A stretch of DNA of 64,000 nucleotides from Acheta domesticus (taxonomy: Eukaryota > Arthropoda > Insecta > Orthoptera > Gryllidae): contig JAHLJT010009436.1 of the NCBI GenBank assembly GCA_031308135.1, forward strand, positions 141,258,303 through 141,322,302, in the 5' to 3' direction. This document shows positions 48,348 through 59,900 of this stretch, piece after piece (position 1 is the stretch's first letter; each line of letters starts with the position of its first letter). The notes beneath the pieces are model-generated. The model was given only the letters and a program-made list of their open reading frames with translations, searched no databases and was not told the origin of the DNA. The position numbers were made by a program, and so were the translations under genes.

Positions 48348-49838
48348 GTGTAACAAAGTGTGACGATCCACCAGACACGTCACAAAAGACAAGATTAATT
48401 AGTAAATAATATATTTTAGTACGAATGAACAGTATCGGAACAGGCTAGTTGGCAATGACGGGGAAAGAGAATGTTATGAATACATTAGGCATTTAAATTG
48501 TGATAATATTCCGACGGAGTGCAGACAAATAAATTGAGGACATTATTTAATAAAGTCTAACGTTTATTGTGAAAACATTTACATAAGTTTTAATGTAAAA
48601 GGGTTAAATACAGTGATTGCTAAAGACACTGAATAATGAGAGACAATTGATTGCGATTTAAATGGACTGGCAAGTGAAAACACTCTCGACTTTTTTGAAA
48701 CAAGTTTGAATCGAACTGAAAGCGAAATATTGTTCATTAAAATTTGATAATGAAATGTAGAATGAATTTAGCAAAGCGAACGGACACGTACTGTGGTCCA
48801 ATTTAAAAGTAAAGTGATATTGTGTCTTGTGAAGATGTCGGCGTTTGTCTTTTGATGGGTTTGCGCTGAGGTGAGATCACTAACAATGCTTTTGGTCAAT
48901 CGGTGTTAGGACGTGATGAAGAACATTTGGCTGGAGTGCATGCTCGTAAAATTTTCGAAGTTCGTAAATTTGAAAAGTTATGTTTTTTATTGTGAAATGT
49001 CGGCAAATTGGTAACAGAGAATGGAAATGATATGGTAATTGGGGGATCTTCTTTCCGGTGATTCTGGAGCAGCTACGCGTTCGGCAGTTTTTCAGGGAAG
49101 TAAAAAATTAACTTTCTTGAAGTAATTACAGAAGAAAATAAGATGTCGCAAGGCCAAGATTTGTACTTGTAATTGAGTATTTACAATGGCCATTTGCAGA
49201 ATTTTCAAAGTGCACAGTATGAATGAAATGTTTTGATGTATGAATGCGATTTGAAGCACTACATGATAAATGTGTTGTTTTGAAGGAGATATCTTGTGTT
49301 TTGTTTCAATGTTAATTGAGTTGAAATACGTGTTTAGTTGCTGCAATTAATACGCACAGCAATGATAAAAGGAAATTTATGTCAACAAATCTAGCCAACA
49401 GTGTTGATATTAGAAGTTTTTGAACTGAATATGACTAATTATTTTAGAAATAGGATACGACCTAATAAAATGTCCCAGATCAGCTATACTAGTGTTAATC
49501 ACGTATCTGTATTGGAGCGATTTCGCGACCCGAATTTTAACATCCGCGGATGAATATTAGCGAAAGGAATGTGTCACGTAATAACATCAATACATTTTAG
49601 AAGCATTTAGAAGAACGTTGTTGTCAGTTTGTTTATGTAAATTTCAATTAATAAACATTCCATAGAGCATTTACGATTCTCTACAGTTAGCTCCACGAAC
49701 AGGAACGAAGTTATTTTGCGTTCGAAAACAATAATAGAAGAAGGAGAATATTTACGATTTCCTACAGTTGGCGATCAGAACAGGGACAAAGTTATTGTTG
49801 TTGAAATTAAATAAATATTACAATATATTCAGGGAATC
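48348..49838. mobile_element. 1.5 kb insertion splitting the CR1-like fragment
   Basis: The CR1-like protein match stops after LKWESQVV on the left and resumes at 49839; CAAGTT occurs on both sides (48342-48347, 49839-49844), a likely target duplication. No ORF of note lies inside. Near the right end two similar blocks (TTTACGATTCTCTACAGTTA at 49668 and TTTACGATTTCCTACAGTTG at 49751) are each followed by a GAACAGGRAC-AAGTTATT stretch, which resembles an LTR end and primer-binding site. It may be an LTR-element remnant; the type is not certain. Confidence 0.5.
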
Positions 49839-49844
49839 CAAGTT

Positions 49845-50490
49845 AGGTTGAACGATTCCTCACAAAAGAAAACAAATACTACTCTGTGTCTGATGTGGAA
49901 GGCCTTCTCAAACATGAACTCGTCAGCAGTTAAAAATATTTTCTGGACATTTGTGAGACCGATAGTAGAATATGCCAGTGTAGTATGGTCACCATATTTT
50001 GAGAAAGACAAGAACTTGAAAAGAATACAGAGGGAAGCAACTAAGATTCCAACTGCTATTAAAAATCTACAATATAAAGTGAGATGTAAGAAATTATATT
50101 TACTAACCCTCGAAAAGAAGGGGAAAAAAGCTATTTGATAGAAACATAAAATTTTAAATAGGATATATGATGGTCCCTGTTTGGACACAATATTTAATTC
50201 AGCCATGGATCTCAGAATTCGAGGACATTCAGCTAAGCTGATGAAGGAGAGAACGAGAACTGGACCAAGAACGCTTTTCATCACAAATCGGATTGTGAAC
50301 AAATGAAATGCTCTCCCAGTGGACTTTGTTGTGAAAAATAGTGTGTCTTTCAAATCCTCTCTGGATGATTATTACCAAGGAAATTAAGTTTTTAACTGCA
50401 ATATTTTATGCGTCGACTAATTTGTATGACATAAGTGTACATCAGCTTGTAGCTGCTATCATGAAAAATAAATAAGTAAATAAATAAAAA
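49845..50490 (+). pseudogene. CR1-like LINE fragment, right part and tail
   Basis: It continues the C-terminal RT region: VRPIVEYASVVWSPYFEKD, LKRIQREATKIPTAI, then in later frames RIRGHSAKLMKERTRTGPRT and NALPVDFVVKNSV. It ends with an AAATAAAT-type tail at about 50463-50490, as CR1/L2-like LINEs do. Several stops and frameshifts. Confidence 0.8.
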
Positions 50491-51148
50491 GTGTTGATAG
50501 ATCTCATTTTCGTTGATCTCTCGGTATTTATCAAAATTGCAAAAAGTTAACATTTCAAAATTACAAATCATCTGAGCAATTATTTTTATTTAATCATGAA
50601 ATTTTACTTCCTTCTATTGAAGATTAACTTCTTTAAAGCCACAAATTGTTTTTGGATATTTGACACCACTGTCACCTGAGAATATAATTTACACTTTTTA
50701 TTGTGTTTATTTAATATTATTCCCAATTATGTATATAATATTATAATGTATCTGTAACTCTTAACAGTGGCTAATAACGTTGATGCGACTACAAATAAAT
50801 TAATTTTTAAAGAACTACAAATTAAAGATAGATATTATTTCTTGAAACAAAATTTGTTCTAAAAAGTTAAGCTCGTATACATTTTTCTGCAACAAAAGGC
50901 ATGTATATTTCTATGCAAAAAAAGGAGTAGTTTTTGCATAACATCTGCTTGATAAAATGCTATTTAAAAATCATTTTCTCAAAAGCCGCTCCAATTTTGA
51001 AAATATTTTTTTAAGTGATAAAACAAGGGACGCTTAAAGGAAAGGCGCACGTCTCCGTTTCGTTGATCTCTCAGAATTTTCGAAAATTGCGTAATGGAAA
51101 TAATGGGCGAGAAAGTTAGATTCAGTTTAAATTAGGGGTGCCACAGAT
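50491..51148. other. intergenic, AT-rich
   Basis: No ORF. Some segments (for example ATTTTCTCAAAAGCCGCTCC at 50975) resemble units inside the following inverted-repeat element. Confidence 0.4.
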
Positions 51149-53510
51149 GGCACAGACTTTCTCATACTAGTTATATTTCTCAACTGTCATTAGTCTGAGC
51201 AATCTTTCCGATTTTCCCCGCCCTCTTTCCTGCAGTCTCTATTGCCGCGCAAAGTTAATTTTTTTCACATTTTCCCACTTTTTCGGCCCTCTAGTAGTAA
51301 AACTGAAATTCGTCTTTACGAACATTTCATACTATAATAACTGGTCCTATATTCAAATTTTCGTTGAAAAATTTGGAGCCTCTTTTTGAGAATGTAATTT
51401 GAATTTTTCTGGAAATGAGTAATTTGAAGCTTTTTTTCACAGAAAACTTTTGAGATTTCGAGAAACTTCGTAAGAGATAATTTGAATCACTTCTACTCCC
51501 AAATGCACTAATGAATACAACTAGTCAGCAATCCAAATATTGAAGACGTAAGAGATTTTTCAACAAAATACTGTGTAATTTTTTAAAGAAACAAAGAATG
51601 TAGAAAAATGGCGTTTGTGTCATCTTATACAGTTCATTTAGTACTATCCGTAGAAAAAATTAGATTATAATAAGGTAGGTGTAAACTTTACTTAAAGCAA
51701 AAATTCACGAACACTGTAAGGCTTTATGTAAAGTATCCCCAAAAATCTAAAAGTCGCAGGGCCTTTATTTCGGCCAAATCTATCAGAGATTGTCAATTTT
51801 CAATACTTTCTCTACACTACGTTAGTCGAACGCAAGAAAGTAAAAAGTCTTAGATTACCTACTTAGAAAATTCATGATAAATGAAAGTTGTCGACCATTG
51901 CTTGATAAGTTTGATGATAAATGTACGATGAATGCTATGTGATATAAATTATTTTTTTCTGAACGCGTGATGTTGGCAACGCCTGTATTTACCAAGAAAG
52001 GCGGCGAGATGCTGTCTGCAGATGTACGAGTTTAATCTCGAGACATCTTTCGAAGGTTTTCCAAAAGATTCCAGAGTGATTTTCGCAGCATGTGATGACT
52101 TCAAATTCGATTCCATTGCATCTCTGAGTCTTGAAAATTGCCACGTGTTTCAAGACAACTTGAGTACGATTTTACCTCATTATGTCCTTGTGATCAACTG
52201 AGTGCGATTTACTAGTTCTGTATGACATGACGTCTCCGTTCTGCTCTGATTGTCTTATCTCGTATTTGTTTACCAACAGCCATGTTTTCAGCGCCTGGAA
52301 TTAAAAGGACGTTTGAATATCTTCTCTAGGGACAAATAACCTAATTTTCGGCTTTGTACTTTCTGCTTATAAATTAAAATTAATATTGCATTTTTAGGCC
52401 AAACGGTGGTATTAACATATCACATACATCGCGTTTATAAATCTTATTCTCTTATAGCACGTGATTTTTTTGCAATATTTATCGATATAGCCACAGCCAT
52501 TGAGAAAATATGGCTTCATGTACACACAAGACAAATAGCACCCACTACTTTACATTAAATAACAATAAGTTTTTTAATAAAATAACTTTAAGGCAAAATT
52601 AACGAGGTTACATTGCTTGTAATATGTGCAATTTTAAAAAATTACAAAAACAAGATTTTCTCAAAAGCGGCTCCAAATTTTTTCTTTAAGCTTTTGGTAA
52701 GGATAGTGCCTAATGAATTCTGTGAGATGACATAAACGCCATATTGCTCCATTCTTTTTTTAGCATTAAAACATTACAAAACCTTTTATACTTGTATCTC
52801 ACGTCGTTAATATTTACATTAGCGGCGATTTGTTCACATTCTTATATTTATGAGTACATGTCATTTAAATAATGTCAAGTAAAGTTTCTCGAAAACTCAA
52901 CCGTTTTCTGAGAAAACTATCTCAAAATTCCGCATTTTCAGAATTGCTCAAACATCATTTTCTCGTAAATGGCTCCAAATTTTTTCTTCAAACTTTTGGA
53001 ACGAATAGTGCTACTTGCATTCTCTTATATGGCATAAAGTTTATTTAGAGTTTTTTTTTAAATTACACAAATGTATTTTTTATGATCTCTCACATCTTCA
53101 ATATGCACATTATAAGCAATTTGTAAACATTATTATATTTGTGAGTGTATGTGCTTCAAATGACTTCAAATAAAGTTTTTTTGAAAACTCAAAACTTTTC
53201 TGTGAAAAAGCGCTTCAAATTTCTCATTTATTAGCGCTTAAACGCCATTTTCTTAAAAATGGCTATGCATTTTTAAAAGAAAATTGCCATATAGGGCGAG
53301 GTGTTTGTGTTTCTCAATATTCTAAAATTAATATTTCCCTTCTACCATTAGCAAACCGAAAAATTAGGAAAATGTAAAAAAAATTTAGTTTGGGCGGTGA
53401 TAGATGGCAGCTGTCAAGAGTAGGTGGCAATTCCGAATAGCTAGCCCAGACCCAAGGAAATAGAAAACTAATACTGGAAAGTCTGTGCCATTTTGTAGCA
53501 CCACTAGTTC
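51149..53510. mobile_element. 2.4 kb element with long, subdivided inverted arms
   Basis: The left end (TGCCACAGATGGCACAGACT then TTCTCATACTAGTT) is matched inverted near 53470-53510 (AATACTGGAAAGTCTGTGCC). Inside, CCGCGCAAAGTTAATTTTTT then CACATTTTCCCACTTTTTCG at 51245 pairs with inverted AAAATTAGGAAAATGTAAAA near 53362. The right half also contains two head-to-tail diverged units of roughly 310 bases (about 52655-52965 and 52966-53270), sharing GGCTCCAAATTTTTTCTT and GTAAAGTTT.CTCGAAAACTC. No coding sequence. It looks like a foldback-type or long-TIR non-autonomous transposon. Confidence 0.6.
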
Positions 53511-53865
53511 GTTATCACGGCCCGGCAACGATTTTTTTCTGTCGAAAATTCCCCATTTTTTCTCGCAGCATTACATATCTTTCCCTATACTACGTATATT
53601 ACTACATATATATGTACGTATATGGGAAAGTAAAATGAATTATTAGAGCTTGTGAGCACGATAAAAAAATATTCGGTTCCTAGAGTCTTAACAAATAATA
53701 TTTTGCTCCTTATTACCCGAATTCGTATCCAGCTACTTTGCCATTGCATAAATAAATAAATTGTACGTGACAGACAAATACTATTTCAGTTTTGGTTTCA
53801 GCACACCCCAGAGTATACAGATCAGTGGAAATATTGTGTGCGGTTTTCTGAAAATATGCTGTTTT
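53511..53865. other. intergenic, with a partial family R match
   Basis: The - strand of 53515-53570 reads GAAAATTCGACAG-like and CCGGGCCGTGATAACGAAC blocks of repeat family R. The rest is unremarkable. Confidence 0.35.
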
Positions 53866-54085
53866 TTGTTTTTGTTTTTTATTAAGGCCGCATCAACATC
53901 TAGGTCATTAGCGACCACTATTGTGTTTAACGTTATGGTAACTGTGAAGATGACATGATATGGTGATGATAGGGAGTGAAAGGACGAACACAAATACAAC
54001 CATGCCCGAGGCGGGATTCGAACACGCGACCCTTTCGTCAGAGATCGCTACGACACCACTGACTTAGCGCTCCCGGCCACCGGGA
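53866..54085 (-). mobile_element. tRNA-derived SINE
   Basis: On the - strand, GGTGGCCGGGAGCGCTAAGT is followed by CAGTGG, and at about 60 bases by the B box GTGTTCGAATCCCGCCTCGG. A non-tRNA body then ends in GCGGCCTTAATAAAAAACAA and further AAACA-type repeats. The tRNA part is degenerate (the acceptor stem does not pair fully), so this is a SINE rather than a tRNA gene. No clear target duplication was found. Confidence 0.8.
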
Positions 54086-56146
54086 TCCGCTAAATAAGTT
54101 TACGTGTACCCGTGTAACTGTGGTTTAATTTCATATTCATACTTATTGTAATAAATTATTACCCATGATTTATTTTACACAATTTAACAAAAATTAGGCC
54201 ATTAGTAATCACAAAATGCTAGTGAGTGATGACTATTATTACTCAATTTTTATTAACTACATTTATAAATAATTTACATATAACTTCTCATTAGAATTGA
54301 CTAGTTAAGAAGAATATATGAAAAGTATATCCTATTTCAAAGTTTTCTTTTCAAAAATTCTGTGCTTCAGAAGCCAAGAATCGTAACTCACGATTTCCGT
54401 ACTTCACAGGACTGAAAGAAAAAGTATATGTATTCACGTGTTGGACTTTCTGCTTCTTTTTGATTAGCTTAAATGGATGCTAAATAAAGATGGAAGTTAT
54501 TATTATACTATTTCAAACTTCTCATCTTTCAATCATTGTGATTTCAGAATCAAAATCACTTAAAATGCCGTTGCTATTGATCCCCGAGGTACCAAAAACA
54601 TAACTGATTCAAGAAGTCCAGCGAACTGAGATTCCCTTCCATTTTCTAGAAATGATTATAGGCGACTAAAAATAGAAAACTGACGAGATAAACAAACAAG
54701 TTTGCCTGTTGCATTGGTGCTTGAAATAGCTGTGTATTTATCTTATGTGAAAAGTTAATTACAAAAAAGGGGGTTGAAACATGAAAGTTTAAAACAAAAT
54801 ATTAGTCAATTTTAAAGATTTCCTCTCATAAAATTGAGAAGGCACTTTTTGTTTTGTTTTGTTTTTTGATCCAACATTATTTTAAAATATTAATATTGTT
54901 AAAAATGAAAAACACTTCAGGCAAGGCACCAGATCTCCATTTTATGCAATGATTACCAAATACTTGTTCATTTAAATAGCTAGTATTTATAAGAATAGTA
55001 CTCTTTACTCTAGAGTATTCTTTAAAATCATCCAGAAAATAAATATCAATGACGCGATGTTATAGCTGATTGAAGGCGAAATTTCAAAAAGTATTTCGTT
55101 CAGCATTTTTAACATTATCAAAAAATGACTACTACAGTACTAAGATTGCGACCGTATGAAGACTCTTTTCTTCTCTGAAAGAAAGAACGTGTACAATATC
55201 ACACGCTTTCCCCAGAGGAGAAGGGCCACTTACACTTCTTGGGTGTGCGTTTTATTGAAAGAATACCCTTGTGTGCAACATTGAAAGCAAAGCACTTGCA
55301 TTTCTGTCGTACTGAAGTTCTATTGAAGTTTTTGTACGAGACCTGCAATGAATCATTTTTTGGCGTTTTTTAAACTTAGCTTACAGTCTTAACTATGCCT
55401 CTTTCTAGAAAGAACAATAGATCGTAATTTATTGAAGATTTCTAGACTGAAATTAGAGAACAAGAGAACACAGTAATAAATTAAGTTGTTATTTCAGGAC
55501 AAAAAGTAATAGAAATTTCAATCCAAAGTATTTACCCTGCAACGTAGACACCTTAAAATTCCCCTTACATATACTCTATTCTTTTGTCGGATTCTGAGGG
55601 TAAGCACTGCAAATCCTACGAAGGCCATCAGATCCAGTGAACGAAAAAGAAGCATAGTATGGACAGCAAAGCACGTATGCGTCAAGTTGCATCTGCGTCT
55701 TTCAACTTCACGTATGGGATTTTACGCCAGAAAGATGCATCATGTAGCATAAGGCTTACAAAGTCTGCAACAAATATGTTCCAAGGGTTTTCTGGAAGTT
55801 GGTTATGCAGCTATATCTGTCAGAAAATTATTATTTTGTAAAATCGGGAATCTTTAAAATATGACATCTCAGACAAGTCAATTTATTGCATACAGAAAGG
55901 CTGTTATTTTTATTTTGGTGTACTCTTGAATAACTTGTGCAATATCAAATAATATATTGTATAATAGTATAATAAATTGTTGCAATATCAAACTCTATTC
56001 TTTTACAACGAACAATTATGTAGCTACAAAATAAAAAAACTGTTCATCTTAAGCATTTACTGACCCTCACAAACCAATGAGTCTCTTAAAACGTTACATT
56101 AAAAAAGCTAAGCCAACTCCGGAGGGGTACTTATGAAAAGTATGGA
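54086..56146. other. intergenic, AT-rich, no gene seen
   Basis: About 2 kb with only a TTTTG run (54848-54868) and short open frames that look random. No exon-like stretch with splice sites and no transposon ends were recognised. Confidence 0.45.
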
Positions 56147-56428
56147 CAGCTAATAGGACTCACTCAGCTTCAGCGACATGGCGCGGTCAATGGCAGAACC
56201 TTTTAAGGCATTTTCGGCCAATAGCCACCAAGCTCATATTAGAGTCCCTACATACATCTAGGGACTCTAGCTCATATGTCGAATCAACACCATCTACACA
56301 CACACACACACTAAAGTGTAGATGACGTTGGTCAAATACGTGTACAGGCGTCGTTGTTAGCCGAAAAATTCCGAGACAAGTTCCTTCATTCACCGCGTGA
56401 TGTCGCTGAAGCTGAGTCCGATTAGCTG
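56147..56428. mobile_element. 282-bp MITE
   Basis: The left end, CAGCTAATAGGACTC, then AGCTTCAGCGACAT, is matched inverted at 56394-56428 (ATGTCGCTGAAGCT then GAGTCCGATTAGCTG). The left arm carries a 4-base extra ACTC. Inside are a 10-bp perfect hairpin AGAGTCCCTA / TAGGGACTCT (56241-56268) and a CA microsatellite (56296-56310). It is about 380 bases beyond the glucuronidase stop codon. Confidence 0.75.
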
Positions 56429-56809
56429 CCGACGTTTCAATAACCCCACCATGTCTCCAACACAGGAACTGAGTCTCTTTCATGATGGAAAGACAATCCC
56501 TTTCCACCATGGTCTCCTTACCGACTTCGTGATTATGACTATTCTAGAGTTACATTTCTTTTATCCTTATAAATTTATGTTACAGAGACTAGGGTTTCTT
56601 TTCATACCAGTCTTTCTTGAAATTCTAAAATGGAATTATTTTGTTCTGCTTCCATATCTTCTGCAAGTGAATGCATTAGAAAAGACATTGATATATTTCA
56701 TTCATAATATAGATAAATTCATCAATAATTATTATGAATTGTACATGAATAGTTACTTAATGCATAAGGTTGCAATTGGTAGTATTTTAACAACATATAG
56801 GATTCACAT

Positions 56810-56955
56810 CTACTTCTCAGTTGCATCCCCAGTCATATTTTTCAATTGCTCTTTGGCAAGATTGTGGTAACGAGATTTTAAGACGTAGGCGGCATGCTTA
56901 GGTTGTCGTTCTCTGGTAAATATCCCCTTCTTGTTTCCTTGAGCCCTTGTGACAG
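56810..56955 (-). CDS. beta-glucuronidase last exon
   Basis: The acceptor (- strand) is TTTCGTTAG and the stop TAG is at 56810-56812. It encodes VTRAQGNKKGIFTRERQPK, HAAYVLKSRYHNLAKEQ and the end GDATEK. The GNKKGIFTR.RQPK block is the conserved C-terminal signature of animal beta-glucuronidases. Confidence 0.92.
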
Positions 56956-59900
56956 CTAACGAAATAAAATAATTATAATTGTATTAAATCCGGAATCAAA
57001 ATACGTACGCCGTTTTTTTTCAACCTCCGATCGAGCTGTTACATAGCGAGTCAAGTAGTAGACTAGTATACGTAGGAGATATACTCCTTGACGAGGATGT
57101 GTAGTGGCGATTGCGAATGTCTCTAATCGTAACCTCTGGTACTACCAACGCAATATCGCTAAATCGAGCTGAGCTTCAGGAACGTGAAGATGGCTGGTGC
57201 GATCTGCACGATGTTATTCGCTTCCTTTAATAAGAATTAAACAGTGCATCAGAAATTCACCGAAGAATGATACGAGTACATGAAGTAAACTTTTAAACAA
57301 AAGAAAGGAAAATCATCTTTCTGGAAATGTCCTAATTCATGACAACGCCCGTCCTCCCATTGCTTCTGTGACCAAACATCTGGGGTAGATGGGATGTGCT
57401 TAATCGCACGGCGTACAGCCCCGACTTAGTGCCGAGTGATTTTCATCTCTTCTTCAAATTGAGTTGACTGGGAGGTCAAAGCTTCAAGAACAATTATGTG
57501 GCGGCTTATCATTGAAGGCAACGTTCTTCGAAGAGGTGATTCAAAAGCTTGTCTACAGATGAGACAAATGCCTGAATCTTTACGGCGTATATGTAAATAA
57601 GTTATAGTGTTTCTTGTATTTTTATGGACAATCAGAGGTTGAAAATAAAACGGCTCTCGTATATTGCATTATGGTAACGTCTCATAAAAAATTACCTTGT
57701 TTGGTAGCAAAATCAGCAAAATTCCAAACCATTTCTCCAATAAAAAAACCTTTTTTCCTCAGGTTTTCAAAGGCTTTGAAGTTTTCTTGTAAGAGAGCAA
57801 CTTGATAATCTTCTGTCCAAACAAACGATGGTAACTGGATAGAAATAAAAAAAATAAGGTTGGCTCTGAAATACTTCCCAAATGTTTAACAGGTACGATA
57901 ACATATTGAAATTACCTGATGAAATCCGGATATAGTATCTGCGCCATATTCGCTCATAAATATTGGTTTTTTGTACATGTTGTGCCACTTGGTGTATTCA
58001 GTTTCTACCTGATGTGACACCAGCTCTAAATCTCCAGTATCAGAATACCATGAGAAGTAGCGATTTACACCAATAACATCCATGAAAGGTGCCTGAAAAA
58101 TTTTAGGAATCAAAACTTTGTGTGTCCGAAGTTGTGGTACTAAAAAGTAGTCTGGTACTAATCAAATAAAAAGCTTCCTTGATCATTTTGATAATAAATA
58201 ATAATGTTAAAATAAATAAAATTCCTTCATGCAATTATGAAATGCTCTTTTATTGAACGTAGTTTGAAGATTTATTGAATTACGAATAGCATTTTTTTAA
58301 AATATTTAGGGTCGCTTTACAACTGCTCTGGTCATGAGCAATAATTGTAATTTACATTATTTTACATTAATTTACAGTTATTAATTATGCAACAAACATA
58401 ATAATTAGCAACATTTGTTAGAAAATCTGAGTTACTGTCTAAATTTGAACTCTGCGCGTTCAACAGATTATCGTACGTAGATTTAGAAGCTATGTATCTC
58501 TCAGTTATCTAAGTGACGTTGCCATTTATATATGGCGCGTCCGAGGTTTAGTTTGAAGTCAGGGCCTTACGGGCTTTTCCGATAAAGAAATCCCCCGTTT
58601 TAAGATTTCAATCTGTTTTAAATTTTCATTAACATGTTTCATATCACTATTACAAAAGTTCAATTATACCTCAAATATATAATAAATTTACGACAAATCC
58701 TGGTGAATATTAGACTCTATTCATTTTGGTAGGAAGGGATACGTTCGGCTGTAGGGCCAGCCACAATCACCATGCCACGTGCTCCGGTTAACATATTATA
58801 GCGTGTTTATAAAAAAAACGTTTTTACGTTTGTTTACACACAATACAAGCTGTAAGTGGTTCTATTCCAACTCCCAATAAAAAGAGGAAAAGGCGATTCA
58901 TTCGTGTCAATAGCAGGGAAACAAAATACGACGTCTTCGTGCGAAGTGCAATCTGCAGGAAAGTGCATTGATTTTATATGAAGAATGTTCTACCAACACC
59001 ATGATGACTAGGGAAAGGATTTTAAGGTGCGGCACGTTTTCAAAAATACAGCTGCTTTCATGTAGATACTTTAATATATGTATTTGGGGGATGAAATGAA
59101 GCGAAATTAACACAATTTGCTGCATCTTTTCGTGAGATTCCTACATTTTGCCACCTTTTCCCTCTTTTTTATGCTTCAGCACCTTTTTCTCCACCCTTTT
59201 CTGCGTTTTTGAACGATTATGCAGAAAAGGTATGATTGTTCTCCTCCTAAGCAGCTTTTTAAAATCTCGCTTAATGAGAAGTCAACAATATTAAATACTA
59301 AAATATATATTACGTAAATATATTACCACCAGTAATTTATAACCTAACAACAATCGTCAATCTTTAGCTATTAAATCAAATTTAAATTTAAACAGCGCTG
59401 CAACAGTTTAGCCCTTTCTAGCTGGATTTAAAGTGCTGCCGCAGGCAAATCGGGGCATTTAAATGAGTGTGCAGAAATCCATTTGTCTGTGACCTGGGGA
59501 AAATGTTGACCCTTGTCATCGTTGCGCCGTCAGTACTAAAAGAGCACTGGCAACGCTTGTGGATTTGAAGGGAAAAGAAGAGGGGAGTCAGGGAAAGTTG
59601 TCTGTGTTCGCAAGAGCACCGAGGTTCCCCCGAGGGCACGTGCTTGTGCGGGCGCAGTTTGACGTGCCTGCGAAGTACGTCCTTCCACACGATAAATAGA
59701 TCAGTCAGTACTGCCAATTGTTCAACGGCTTTCTATCTGCTACAGTGTTGGATAAAGTGCTATGAATCACCACCTCTTACGGCAATGAAGAAAAATATGG
59801 TGCAAAATGATACGTACATTCCAGAAACTGAGTTTATGTAACTGGTTTAAACCTTAATACAGTTGTTTCAGCAACCCTTTTTTTGTACCTTTTTCCATGT

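Noticed and set aside
54001..54085. A functional tRNA gene on the - strand.
   Set aside because: The B box is good but the acceptor stem does not pair fully and the sequence runs into a SINE body with an A-rich tail.
59418..59717. A 99-codon - strand ORF.
   Set aside because: Lies inside the hAT-like non-autonomous element; no transposase motif that I can name with confidence.
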